A stretch of 14,375 nt of DNA from an uncultured Oscillospiraceae bacterium (GCA_910577915.1 CAJTOM010000063.1:1-14375), one strand, 5' to 3'; counted from the stretch's first letter, positions 1-6,837 are shown. Made by a program: numbers and translations. The notes: a model not told the origin generated them from the letters alone.

Positions 1-55
1 GCTGCTTGAACAATTTTACCGCCTTATTTTTGTCTAACTTTTGGGGGGCACTGCA
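1..55. mobile_element. Possible terminal end of an IS3-family (IS150-like) insertion sequence, cut by the window edge
   Basis: Positions 31-55 read, on the plus strand, a GTCTAACTTTTGGGGGGC core ending in CACTGCA. From memory this resembles the terminal inverted repeats of IS150-group IS3 elements, which end in TG...CA and carry a CCCCAAAAGTTAGAC core. Only one end would be in the window; the element would extend to the left. No transposase domain can be read from 55 bases, although one plus-strand frame stays open up to a stop inside the repeat, as OrfB frames often do. The competing reading is that the same bases are coding sequence on the minus strand (see the broken frame at 1-91). The call rests on motif memory only. 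Confidence 0.35.
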
Positions 56-91
56 TACCAGCCACCAGTACCACGCTAAACCTAAAAACAT
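1..91 (-). pseudogene. Broken start of a short gene facing left, possibly the target of the two-component system
   Basis: On the minus strand an AAGGAGG ribosome binding site (107-101) sits upstream of ATG at 91-89, but the frame stops after two codons (ATG TTT TAG). Adding one T to the four-T run would open a frame that continues to the window edge. That frame would start with a hydrophobic, Trp-rich stretch (MFLGLAWYWWLVCS), like a membrane anchor or signal peptide. This suggests a gene disabled by a one-base loss, possibly also interrupted by the insertion-sequence end at position 55. It lies just downstream of the RR-type operator at 137-178. No function can be assigned, and the whole reading could be chance. 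Confidence 0.3.
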
Positions 92-100
92 AAGAAAACC

Positions 101-121
101 CTCCTTATTTGAGATAAGGAG
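101..121 (-). terminator. Perfect 8-bp hairpin after the kinase gene; terminator or SD-sequestering leader
   Basis: CTCCTTAT (101-108) and ATAAGGAG (114-121) form a perfect 8-bp stem with a 5-base loop. Read on the minus strand the stem is followed by GGTTTTCTTATGTTTT, a moderately T-rich tail, so it may end the kinase transcript. The distal arm on that strand (ATAAGGAG) also contains a good Shine-Dalgarno sequence 9-10 bases before an ATG, so the hairpin could instead hide that ribosome binding site in a leftward transcript. Confidence 0.45.
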
Positions 122-136
122 AGTTTAGATGGGCGG

Positions 137-178
137 TGTGAAATTGGTGTGAGGTTGCTGTGAAATCCGTGTGAAATT
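137..178 (-). promoter_or_regulatory. Four TGTGA repeats at exact 11-bp spacing: likely OmpR-family response-regulator operator
   Basis: TGTGA occurs at 137, 148, 159 and 170, a strict 11-bp period. Three copies extend to TGTGAAAT; the second reads TGTGAGGT. On the minus strand these are tandem TTTCACA half-sites. OmpR/PhoB-family winged-helix regulators bind direct repeats about one helical turn apart, so this fits two adjacent dimer sites for the regulator encoded at 1243-1923. The last repeat overlaps the kinase stop codon at 177-179. A weak leftward -10 candidate (TAAACT, 127-122) follows, which would make this an activated promoter for whatever lay to the left. Confidence 0.6.
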
Positions 179-1246
179 ATTCGGCAGCGGGGATAGAGAA
201 ATAGAACCGCACCCCGTCCGCCAGATTTTCCGCGCCATAGGGCAGCTTCTGCATAGACAGGATTTGCGCCACGATGGACAGCCCCAGCCCGGAACCGCTG
301 TATTCCGCACCGCTGTCCCGATAGAATTTTGTCCAGATTTTAGACAGGTTATTTTCTGGAATTGGCCTACCCTGATTGAAGATGGCAAAGTGCAAGTCCC
401 CGCTGTTCTCAGTCAATTCCAGCCGCAGGACACCACCGGGATGCACATTTTTCTTGGCGTTGACAATCAAATTGCCCAAAACCTGCTCCATACGCTGCCG
501 GTCTGTCCGCACGAAAACCTTTTGTTCCGGCAGTTCATACTGCAATTCAAAATTTGTATCGGGAGCGTCTACCAGGAGCCGCCCGGCCACTGTTTCCACC
601 AGCTCTACAAAGTCAAACCGGGTAATGTTAAATTGAGCGGCCCCGCTCTCCAGCGCCGACAAATCCAGCAGGGTCACAATCAGATCGTTTATGCGCTCCA
701 CTTCGGAAGCAATGACCTGGGCTATTTCTGCTTTTTGGCCCTGTCTGGTTCGTCCTGCAAGCCCTCCGCATAGGCCCGGATAATGCCCGACGGGGTTTTC
801 ATCTCATGGGATAGGCTGTCCACCAGTTCCTTGCGCTCTGCCAGCAAAAGCCGTTCTCTCTCTACATCCTGCTCAAGCTGCGTGTTTGCATCCTCCAGGC
901 GGGAAAGGGCCTGTTGCAGATTTTCAGCCATCGTGTTCAGGCTGGCTGATAACTCGCCGAATTCATCTGTTGAAGTAATATTGCAGGGAGCAGAGAAATC
1001 CAGCCCTGCCATGCGCTTTGCCGAAGCGTTTAATTCTGAAATCGGCTTTGTGATGAAGCGGCTCATAAAAAAGTCTATTCCCCAAACCAGCAGCAGAAGA
1101 AAACCCAGCCAAATCAGGAAGGAAGAATCCTCGCTGACAGGCAGACGGGTAGACAGAATATGGGAGAAAATCAGCGCCATTCCCGCCAGCTTGGAGAGCA
1201 TAACAATCTTTTTCCGCACTGTGCGGAGGGAAAGAGCCTCTTTCAT
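177..1246 (-). pseudogene. Sensor histidine kinase (VanS-like), frameshifted
   Basis: This would be a 356-residue membrane sensor kinase if one base were restored. The first part (1246-722) has a transmembrane segment at about 14-32, an external loop of only about 9 residues, a second segment at 42-60, a HAMP linker, and the H-box SHEMKTPSG with the phosphorylated His at 147. It ends at a TAG after AKKQK. The second part (frame of 701-177) has the N-box NLIVNAKK, a G1-type box NQGRPIP in which Asn replaces the usual Asp, an F-box IWTKFYR, and the G2 box GSGLGLSI. The frames join exactly if AAATAGCCCAGG originally read AAA TAn GCC CAG, a one-base deletion at about 722. The first ATG overlaps the regulator stop (ATGA). 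The short loop is typical of kinases that sense membrane or wall stress. Decay or sequencing error are both possible. Confidence 0.85.
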
Positions 1247-1923
1247 ATTGTTACCTCGAATTTATAGCCGGAGCGGATCAGCGTGACGATATGTCTGCCC
1301 TCGTCCCCCAGCTTTTGCCGCAGGGTCTTGATATGGGTATCCACGGTGCGGGTCGTTCCCTCAAAGTCATAGCCCCAAACACGGTTCAAAATCTGCTCTC
1401 GACTGAAAATCTGGCCTGGATTTGCCATCATGAAAGAAAGCAGCTCATATTCCTTGTGGGTCAACGTAATCTCCTGTCCATCCAGATAAACCTTAAGGGC
1501 ATTGGGCTGGAGCAGGATTTTTCCAGCGGTGATTGCTCCAGCAGAAGCGGGGGAGGAACGGCGCAGGAGGGCGTTTACCTTTGCCAGCAGTACTTTGGGA
1601 CTGAATGGCTTTGTCATATAGTCGTCCGCGCCGTAGTCATAGCCTTTCAGTTTATCGTCCTCCGCACTTTTGGCGGTCAGCATGATAATGGGCATATTGC
1701 TCATTTCCCGCGCCATCTTACAAACAGAGAAGCCGTCCAAATGGGGCATCATCACATCCAGGATTATCAAATCCATAGGATGATTTTTTAGGGTGACAAG
1801 GGCATCTATACCATCGTCAGCGGTAAAGCAGGTATGCCCACCTTTTTGCATATACTCCGCGATTATATCCTGCATGGCCTTTTCATCTTCAACAATCAAA
1901 ATGTTTATAATAATTCTTCGCAC
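1243..1923 (-). CDS. OmpR/PhoB-family response regulator (VanR-like)
   Basis: This is a 226-residue DNA-binding response regulator, partner of the overlapping kinase gene. The receiver domain (about 7-120) has the acidic pair E12-D13, phospho-acceptor D56 in LIILDVMMP, T83 and K105 in TKPF. The C-terminal winged helix (about 130-226) has the family motifs LTHKEYELL, REQILNRVWGYDF, the recognition region TRTVDTHIKTLRQKLG and a wing ending RSGYKFEV. The length is normal. The start is uncertain: the only in-frame upstream choice is GTG at 1923, directly preceded by an in-frame TGA, while the purine-rich SD (1950-1937) is better placed for an out-of-frame ATG at 1930. It lies divergent from spoIIIAA with under 100 bp between them, has lower GC than its neighbours, and probably binds the repeats at 137-178. 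The physiological stimulus is unknown. Confidence 0.9.
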   Translation of the reverse strand: MRRIIINILIVEDEKAMQDIIAEYMQKGGHTCFTADDGIDALVTLKNHPMDLIILDVMMPHLDGFSVCKMAREMSNMPIIMLTAKSAEDDKLKGYDYGADDYMTKPFSPKVLLAKVNALLRRSSPASAGAITAGKILLQPNALKVYLDGQEITLTHKEYELLSFMMANPGQIFSREQILNRVWGYDFEGTTRTVDTHIKTLRQKLGDEGRHIVTLIRSGYKFEVTI

Positions 1924-1954
1924 CCCTCATCACAAACTTCCCCCTCCCCTCCGG

Positions 1955-1983
1955 TCATAATCCCGGACGAGCCCTCATACAGT
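1955..1983 (+). promoter_or_regulatory. Sigma-E (mother-cell) promoter of the spoIIIA operon
   Basis: TCATAAT (1955-1961) and CATACAGT (1976-1983) are separated by 14 bp. This matches the Bacillus sigma-E consensus kmATATT-N14-CATACAnT, with a perfect -10 and one -35 mismatch. Transcription would start near 1990, just ahead of the spoIIIAA ribosome binding site at 2001-2006. In B. subtilis the spoIIIA operon is a known sigma-E target, so motif and context agree. Confidence 0.85.
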
Positions 1984-2014
1984 AGTCCAGGAACATCCAC
2001 AGGAGGGATTCACC

Positions 2015-2929
2015 ATGACGGAGGAATACGCGGCGTCCCGGTACGAGGAGGCCTGCGCCCTGCTGCCGGGCCGGCTGCGGGCGGCGGCCATGGCCATCGA
2101 CCGGCGGCAGAAGGCGGAGGCGGAGGAGCTGCGCCTGCGCATCACCAGGCCCCTGCACCTGGCCCTGCCCCAGGGGGAGCTGGCGCTGCCCCAGACCAGA
2201 GTTACCCGCAGCGATTTGGAGCAGGTGCTGGACCGGGCCACGGAGTACTCCCGCTACGCCGCCGCCGAGACCCTGCGCCACGGCTATCTCACCGCCGCCG
2301 GGGGCTTCCGGGTGGGGGTGTGCGGCACGGCCCTGCCCAGCGGGGGGGAGAACGAGGGGGTGCGGGACGTGAGCTCCCTGACCATCCGCATCCCGCGGGT
2401 GCGGGAGGGGGCGGCCCAGCCGGTGCTGCCGGAGCTGGTGGAGGACGCCCGCCCGCTGAGCACCCTGGTCCTCTCCCCGCCGGGGGGCGGCAAGACCACC
2501 CTGCTGCGGGACCTGGTCCGGCTGCTGAGTCAGGGGGGCCCTCTGTGCCCGCCCCAGCGGGTGGCCCTGGTGGACGAGCGGGGGGAGCTGGCGGCGGTCC
2601 ACCGGGGGCGGCCCCAGCTGGAGGTAGGCTGTCATACGGACGTGATGGACGGCTGTCCCAAGCGCCTGGCGGTGCCCATGCTCCTGCGGGCCATGACCCC
2701 CCAGGTCATCGCTCTGGACGAGGTGGCCCTGCCGGCGGACGTGGAGGCGGTGCGTGCCGCCGCCGGCTGTGGAGTCACCCTGCTGGCCACGGTCCACGCC
2801 GCCTCCCTCCGGGACCTGGAGGAGCGGCCGGTGGGCCGGGCGCTGCTGGCGTGCGGCGTATTCCGCCGGGCGGTGCTCATAGAGGGCAGGGGGGCGGACC
2901 GGCGCAGCCGGGTGGAGCGTCTGCCGTGA
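2015..2929 (+). CDS. spoIIIAA: Stage III sporulation protein AA (SpoIIIAA), secretion-type ATPase
   Basis: This is a 304-residue cytoplasmic ATPase of the mother cell that is thought to power or assemble the SpoIIIA-SpoIIQ channel. It is related to the VirB11/type II secretion ATPases. The Walker A motif reads SPPGGGKTT with K160 and T161; VDERGEL lies at 186-192; the Walker B-like VIALDEV lies at 231-237 with D235-E236. ATVHAAS further on fits the conserved His region of this ATPase class. The length is close to the B. subtilis protein (about 307). The ATG at 2015 has an AGGAGG site 8 bases upstream and follows a sigma-E promoter. It is the first gene of a complete AA-to-AH operon, and its TGA overlaps the GTG of spoIIIAB. 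GC is very high compared with the left edge. Confidence 0.97.
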   Translation: MTEEYAASRYEEACALLPGRLRAAAMAIDRRQKAEAEELRLRITRPLHLALPQGELALPQTRVTRSDLEQVLDRATEYSRYAAAETLRHGYLTAAGGFRVGVCGTALPSGGENEGVRDVSSLTIRIPRVREGAAQPVLPELVEDARPLSTLVLSPPGGGKTTLLRDLVRLLSQGGPLCPPQRVALVDERGELAAVHRGRPQLEVGCHTDVMDGCPKRLAVPMLLRAMTPQVIALDEVALPADVEAVRAAAGCGVTLLATVHAASLRDLEERPVGRALLACGVFRRAVLIEGRGADRRSRVERLP

Positions 2930-3411
2930 GGGGCGCGGGGGCGGTGCTGATCCTGTGGGGGGCGGCGGCCCTCTTTCTCCAGCGGCGGCGGGAGGAGCTG
3001 CTGCCCCTCCGGCTGGGCCGGGCCCTGCTGGAGGATCTGGCAGTGCTCGCCTGCCAGGTGCGGGTGTGCCGCACGCCGCTGCCCCGGGTGCTCTCGGAGC
3101 ATCTGGCGGAGGGCCTGGGGGCGGTGTGGCTGTGGCGCCCCCTGCTGGAGCGCCTGGGCGGGGAGGAGGGCCTCCCCCGGTGCTGGCGTGCGGCGGTCCG
3201 GGCCCTGCCCCCGCCGCTGGACAGGCTGCTGGCCCCCCTGGGGCCGCTGCTGCCGGAGGGCGGGGAGACCCTGGAGGCCGCTATTGAGGAAACAAGAGAG
3301 GAGCTGACCGGATTTGTGCGCGCGGAGGCGGCCCGGCAGGCGGGCCAGGGGCGGATTACCGCGGCCCTGTGCCTGTCGGGGGCCTGCCTGCTGATTCTGG
3401 TCTTACTGTGA
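2926..3411 (+). CDS. spoIIIAB: Stage III sporulation protein AB (SpoIIIAB)
   Basis: This is a 161-residue membrane protein, distantly related to type II secretion GspF, in the mother-cell SpoIIIA complex. I start it at the GTG at 2926, which overlaps the spoIIIAA stop (GTGA); the frame is open much further upstream, but that part antisenses or overlaps other genes and is not protein-like. The protein has an N-terminal hydrophobic segment at about 4-18, a charged helical middle with the family-like CRTPLPRVLSE stretch, and a C-terminal hydrophobic anchor at about 145-161. The length compares with about 171 in B. subtilis. The sequence is divergent, so the name leans partly on order: AA before and AC after. 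No clear SD is visible, so translation is probably coupled to spoIIIAA. Confidence 0.92.
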   Translation: MRGAGAVLILWGAAALFLQRRREELLPLRLGRALLEDLAVLACQVRVCRTPLPRVLSEHLAEGLGAVWLWRPLLERLGGEEGLPRCWRAAVRALPPPLDRLLAPLGPLLPEGGETLEAAIEETREELTGFVRAEAARQAGQGRITAALCLSGACLLILVLL

Positions 3412-3412
3412 T

Positions 3413-3607
3413 ATGGATATTGATCTGATTTTTCGAATTGCGGCCATCGGCATCGTGGTGGCGGTGCTCAACCAGCTGCTGGTCCGCTCGGGCCGGGAGG
3501 AGCAGGCGCTGATGACCACTCTGGCGGGCCTGGTGGTGGTGATGATGATGCTGGTGCGGGAGATCAGCGACCTCTTCCAGCTCATCAAGACCCTCTTCGG
3601 GTTTTAG
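3413..3607 (+). CDS. spoIIIAC: Stage III sporulation protein AC (SpoIIIAC)
   Basis: This small 64-residue membrane protein is a component of the SpoIIIA feeding-tube complex. It starts MDIDLIFRIAAIGIVV and shows two hydrophobic segments, at about 5-24 and 33-49, split by a charged RSGREEQ turn. This is the known SpoIIIAC layout (about 68 residues in B. subtilis). The ATG lies one base after the spoIIIAB stop (TGATATG), with no strong SD, so translational coupling is likely. SpoIIIAC and the next gene product, SpoIIIAD, are paralogous in their membrane core. Identification is firm from both sequence and position. Confidence 0.96.
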   Translation: MDIDLIFRIAAIGIVVAVLNQLLVRSGREEQALMTTLAGLVVVMMMLVREISDLFQLIKTLFGF

Positions 3608-3609
3608 CC

Positions 3610-3996
3610 ATGGAGCTGGTGAAGCTCTCGGCCCTGTGCGTGGCCTGTCTGGTTCCGGTGCTCCTGCTGCGCAGGAAGACCCCGGAGCAGGCCCTGCTGC
3701 TGACCATCGCCATTCTGGCGGTGGCTCTGGCCCAGTGCCTGCGGGCGGCAGCCCCGGTGATGGAGGAGCTGCGCGCCCTCTTTCAGCGGGCGGGGGTGGA
3801 GACGGCCCACGCGGCCATTCTGCTGCGCACGGTGGCGGCGGCCCTGGTGACCCGGCTGTGCGCGGACCTGTGCCGGGACGGGGGCTCCCAGGCCCTGGCC
3901 TCGGCGGTGGAGACGGCGGGGGCTGTGGCGGCCCTGCTCATCGCCCTGCCACTGCTGCGGGCGGTGGTGGAGCTGCTGCTGGGATACTTTACATAG
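3610..3996 (+). CDS. spoIIIAD: Stage III sporulation protein AD (SpoIIIAD)
   Basis: This 128-residue polytopic membrane protein belongs to the SpoIIIA complex. Hydrophobic segments lie at about 5-20, 28-43 and 102-127, with the middle segments around 66-82 less certain. The N-terminal half repeats the SpoIIIAC pattern of two membrane helices around a short charged loop (RRKTPEQ). The length matches the family (about 133). It begins two bases after the spoIIIAC stop without a convincing SD and is followed by spoIIIAE after 14 bases. Function beyond complex membership is not known in detail. Confidence 0.95.
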   Translation: MELVKLSALCVACLVPVLLLRRKTPEQALLLTIAILAVALAQCLRAAAPVMEELRALFQRAGVETAHAAILLRTVAAALVTRLCADLCRDGGSQALASAVETAGAVAALLIALPLLRAVVELLLGYFT

Positions 3997-4010
3997 GAGT
4001 GAGAGAGCCC

Positions 4011-5102
4011 ATGAGACGACGACTGGCGGCGGCCCTGCTGTGGCTGCTGTTTTGCGGGGCCCTGGGGGGACAGGCCCTGGCATCGGAGCTCCCCGCCCTC
4101 CCGCCGGAGCTGGAGCGGGCCGCGCCGGAGGCCGCCGCCCTGGTCAGCGGCGACGCAGCCGACGGCTTCGGCCTGTTCTCCGGTGTGGAGGCCCTGCTGC
4201 GGGAGGGGCTGGCGGAGGCCCGGACCGGCCTCATGGCCGGCGTGCGTGCGGCGGCGGCCCTGATGGCGGGGGTGCTGCTGCTGGGGGCGGTGGAGAGCGC
4301 CGCCCCGGCGGGCCGGGATCTGGTGGGGCGCTGCGGCGCGGTCACCGGGGCCCTGTGGATCACCGCCGTGTCCGCCGGGGACCTGCGGGCCCTCATCGGC
4401 CTGGGCCGGGCGGCCATCGTGGATATTGCCCAGCTCAGCAAGGTCCTCCTGCCCACCCTGGCGGCGGCGGAAGCGGCCTCCGGGGGGATCACCGCCGCCT
4501 CGGTGCGGCAGGTGGCGGCGGTGTTCTTCGCCGACATCCTGCTGACGGTCATCGAGCGGGTGCTGCTGCCCATGGTGTACCTATATATCGGCACGGCCGC
4601 CGCCGGCGCGGTGCTGGAGGGGGACGTGATGGAGCGGCTGGGGGAGCTGCTCAAAAAGCTCACCGGCTGGATCCTCAGCGGCCTTCTCACCCTCTTCACC
4701 GCCTACCTCACCATCAGCGGCGCGGTGGCCGGCTCCGCCGACGCCCAGGCGGTGAAGCTGGCCAAGACGGCGGTGTCCGCCGCCGTACCGGTGGTGGGGG
4801 GGATTCTGTCCGAGGCGGCGGAGAGCGTGCTGGCCGGGGCGGGACTCCTCCGGGGGATGGTGGGCACGGTGGGGGTTCTGGCCCTGCTGGGGACGTGCCT
4901 GGCGCCCTTCCTGCACCTGGGGTGCCAGTACCTGCTCTACCAGGGGGCGGCCCTGGTGGCCTCGGCGGCGGGGCCGAAGAAGCTGACCAAACTCATCGCC
5001 ATGCTGGCCGACGCCCTGGGCCTGGTGCTGGCCATGACGGCCGCCTCGGCCCTGCTGCTGGTGATCTCCCTGGTGTCGGCGGTCACGGCGGTGTCGCCAT
5101 GA
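4011..5102 (+). CDS. spoIIIAE: Stage III sporulation protein AE (SpoIIIAE)
   Basis: This 363-residue polytopic membrane protein is likely the core membrane component of the SpoIIIA channel. An N-terminal signal-like segment (about 1-24, ending QALASE) is followed by an Ala-rich external region and then many hydrophobic helices from about residue 80 to the end. Recognisable family stretches are LSKVLLPTLAAA, VIERVLLPMVYLY, TGWILSGLLTLFTAYL and KTAVSAAVPVVGGILSEAAE. B. subtilis SpoIIIAE is about 399 residues, so this one is slightly short. The ATG at 4011 has AGGAGT about 10 bases upstream. An upstream extension of the frame to 3636 exists but overlaps spoIIIAD and gives non-protein-like Gly/Ala/Pro repeats, so I reject it. 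Confidence 0.96.
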   Translation: MRRRLAAALLWLLFCGALGGQALASELPALPPELERAAPEAAALVSGDAADGFGLFSGVEALLREGLAEARTGLMAGVRAAAALMAGVLLLGAVESAAPAGRDLVGRCGAVTGALWITAVSAGDLRALIGLGRAAIVDIAQLSKVLLPTLAAAEAASGGITAASVRQVAAVFFADILLTVIERVLLPMVYLYIGTAAAGAVLEGDVMERLGELLKKLTGWILSGLLTLFTAYLTISGAVAGSADAQAVKLAKTAVSAAVPVVGGILSEAAESVLAGAGLLRGMVGTVGVLALLGTCLAPFLHLGCQYLLYQGAALVASAAGPKKLTKLIAMLADALGLVLAMTAASALLLVISLVSAVTAVSP

Positions 5103-5127
5103 GGGCGGGAGAGGAGGAGAACACAGC

Positions 5128-5631
5128 GTGAGAGAGTGGCTGCTGGGCATTGTGCTCACCGCCTTTGCCGGGGGACTGGCCCGTCAGCTGGCCCCCCGGG
5201 GCCGGGAGCAGGCCATGGTCCGCCTGGTGTCCGGCCTGCTGCTGGCACTGGCCCTGCTGGCCCCCCTGGCGGAGCTGACCGGCGCGGCCTGGGAGGGGGA
5301 GGCCCTGGAGGCGGCGGCCTTCCGCCAGCGCACCCGGGAGCAGGAGGCGCTCTACCGAAAAAATCAGCAGGAGGTCCTGGCGGCTATCATAGCGAAGAAG
5401 ACGGAGGCATATATATGGGACAAAGCGAACCGGCTGGGGCTGGCCTGTGAGGTGCGGGTGACCACGGCGGCGGGGGAGAGCGGAATCCCCCTGCCGGACA
5501 CGGTGACCATCCGCGGGCCCTACAGCGCGGCCCTGGCCCTCTGCGTAGAGGAGGAGGTGGGCGTTCCCGCCGAAAAAACCATCTGGCTGGAGGAGGAAGC
5601 ATGGACAGAGACGAAGGAAAGCGGCGGCTGA
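5128..5631 (+). CDS. spoIIIAF: Stage III sporulation protein AF (SpoIIIAF)
   Basis: This 167-residue membrane-anchored protein of the SpoIIIA complex has two transmembrane helices near the N-terminus (about 4-20 and 33-50), as in the family. A helical stretch with RQRTREQEALYRKNQQE follows, then a compact ring-building-type domain (about 95-150). Members of this operon (AF, AG, AH) share this EscJ/PrgK-like fold class. The start is a GTG at 5128 with GGAGAGGAGGAG just upstream. The family length is near 206, so this is a shorter version. Its last 31 bases overlap the start of spoIIIAG. Confidence 0.93.
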   Translation: MREWLLGIVLTAFAGGLARQLAPRGREQAMVRLVSGLLLALALLAPLAELTGAAWEGEALEAAAFRQRTREQEALYRKNQQEVLAAIIAKKTEAYIWDKANRLGLACEVRVTTAAGESGIPLPDTVTIRGPYSAALALCVEEEVGVPAEKTIWLEEEAWTETKESGG

Positions 5632-6140
5632 AGGGGCCGCTGGAGATCCTATCCCGCTACAAATATGTGCTGCTGGTGGCGGCGGTGGGGGCGGTGCTGC
5701 TGCTGTGGCCGTCGGGGGAGGGGACCCGGCGGCAGGCGGAGGAGCCCCAGGCGGCCCCCCAGACGCCGGAGCTGCGGGCCACAGAGGAGGCCATGGAGGA
5801 GATTCTCTCCAAGATCAGCGGCGTGGGCCGGGTGGACGTGATGCTCACCCTCCACAGCGGCGCCGAGCTGGTGCTGGCCCAGGACGCCTCCCTGCGCTAC
5901 AGCGGCAGCGCCCAGTCCCCCGACAGCTATGAGCGCTCCACGGACACGGTGACCGGCTCCGACGGCGTGGTGGTCACCCAGGAGCGCTACCCCCAGTACC
6001 GGGGTGCCCTGGTGGTCTGCGACGGCGGCGGCAGCGACGCGGTGCGCCTGCAGGTGGTGTCGGCGGTGTCGGCCCTCACGGGCCTGGGGGCGGACCGCAT
6101 CGCCGTGGTCCGCTGGCAGGGGGGCGGCGCGGCGGAGTAG
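5601..6140 (+). CDS. spoIIIAG: Stage III sporulation protein AG (SpoIIIAG), ring-forming channel protein
   Basis: This 179-residue single-pass protein assembles, in B. subtilis, into a large ring in the intermembrane space of the engulfed forespore. A basic N-terminus precedes one transmembrane helix (about 21-38, YVLLVAAVGAVLLLW). A Pro/Gln-rich linker comes next, then the ring-building domain with the family motif EILSKISGVGRVDVMLTL and a later region TVTGSDGVVVTQERYPQYRGALVVCDGG. The ATG at 5601 has an ideal GGAGG and lies inside the end of spoIIIAF, a 31-base overlap. The B. subtilis homologue is about 229 residues, and the shortening seems to fall in the linker. Identification is secure. 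Confidence 0.97.
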   Translation: MDRDEGKRRLKGPLEILSRYKYVLLVAAVGAVLLLWPSGEGTRRQAEEPQAAPQTPELRATEEAMEEILSKISGVGRVDVMLTLHSGAELVLAQDASLRYSGSAQSPDSYERSTDTVTGSDGVVVTQERYPQYRGALVVCDGGGSDAVRLQVVSAVSALTGLGADRIAVVRWQGGGAAE

Positions 6141-6202
6141 AAGCCGCCGGACAATACCGTGATATGGCAAGTTAAGTGCAAAAATGGGGAGGAAATGAAG
6201 CA

Positions 6203-6793
6203 ATGAGAAACCAATGGAAACGCAATGCCGTGGTGGCCACCGTGCTGCTGTTTGTGTGCGCGGCGGTGTATCTCAACTGGCGCTATGCCGGCAATCTGAC
6301 GGACGATACCCAGCCCGTCAGCCAGCAGCAGCCGGAGGAGAACAGCAACACCAAGGTCCTGGGGGACGCGGCCCTGGTGGGCGGGGTGCCCACCGCCATC
6401 GGCGAGGACACGGACGCCTCCGCCCCGGCCTCCGCGCCGGGCAGCTACTTTGACACCGCCCGCCTCAGCCGCCAGCAGTCCCGGGATAACGCCCTGTCCA
6501 TCCTCCGGGAGGCGGCGGCCCAGGAGAACGTGGAGCAGACGGTGCTGGACGACGCCAACCGGGCCATCCAGACCCTGGCGGACTACTCCATGCTGGAGGG
6601 CCAGATTGAGAACCTGGTGGTGGCCAAGGGCTACGCCGACTGCGTGGCCTTCATGGGGGAGAACAGCATCAGCGTGGTGGTCTCCGCCGCCGAGGACGGC
6701 CTGCAGACCGAGGACGTGGCCAAGATCAAGGACATCGTGCTCAGCGAGACCACCTACACCACCGACCAGATCAAGATCATGGAAGCGGACTGA
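6203..6793 (+). CDS. spoIIIAH: Stage III sporulation protein AH (SpoIIIAH), partner of SpoIIQ
   Basis: This 196-residue mother-cell protein binds forespore SpoIIQ across the intermembrane space. One N-terminal transmembrane helix (about 9-26, ending AAVYLNWRYAG, a strong family signature) leads to an Asp/Glu/Ser-rich linker, then a helical stretch with AARLSRQQSRDNALSILRE-like residues, and the ring-building domain (about 110-190) ending TYTTDQIKIMEAD. I choose ATG 6203 over the in-frame GTG at 6176 because GGGGAGG (6186-6192) precedes the ATG and the membrane helix then sits at the usual place. A 62-base gap separates it from spoIIIAG, the largest gap in the operon; I see no clear extra promoter there. 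Partners are SpoIIIAG and SpoIIQ, the latter not in this window. Confidence 0.97.
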   Translation: MRNQWKRNAVVATVLLFVCAAVYLNWRYAGNLTDDTQPVSQQQPEENSNTKVLGDAALVGGVPTAIGEDTDASAPASAPGSYFDTARLSRQQSRDNALSILREAAAQENVEQTVLDDANRAIQTLADYSMLEGQIENLVVAKGYADCVAFMGENSISVVVSAAEDGLQTEDVAKIKDIVLSETTYTTDQIKIMEAD

Positions 6794-6799
6794 ACCCCA

Positions 6800-6827
6800 G
6801 GCGGCCGGAGCACTCCGGCCGCCTTTT
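6800..6827 (+). terminator. Rho-independent terminator of the spoIIIA operon
   Basis: GGCGGCCGGAG (6800-6810) is mirrored by CTCCGGCCGCC (6813-6823), a perfect 11-bp inverted repeat (in practice about 9 bp with a 6-base loop). It is followed by TTTT, then CCCATTTT. It lies 7 bases after the spoIIIAH stop. Confidence 0.93.
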
Positions 6828-6837
6828 CCCATTTTGC

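Noticed and set aside
1834..2925. A long upstream extension of the spoIIIAB frame
   Set aside because: It runs through the regulator start and all of spoIIIAA, and its product is Gly/Ala/Pro repeats; the GTG at 2926 fits the family start.
3636..4010. Upstream extension of the spoIIIAE frame
   Set aside because: It overlaps spoIIIAD and is low-complexity; the ATG at 4011 has an SD and begins a signal-like helix.
6176..6202. Earlier GTG start for spoIIIAH
   Set aside because: The SD at 6186-6192 lies inside this extension and serves the ATG at 6203.
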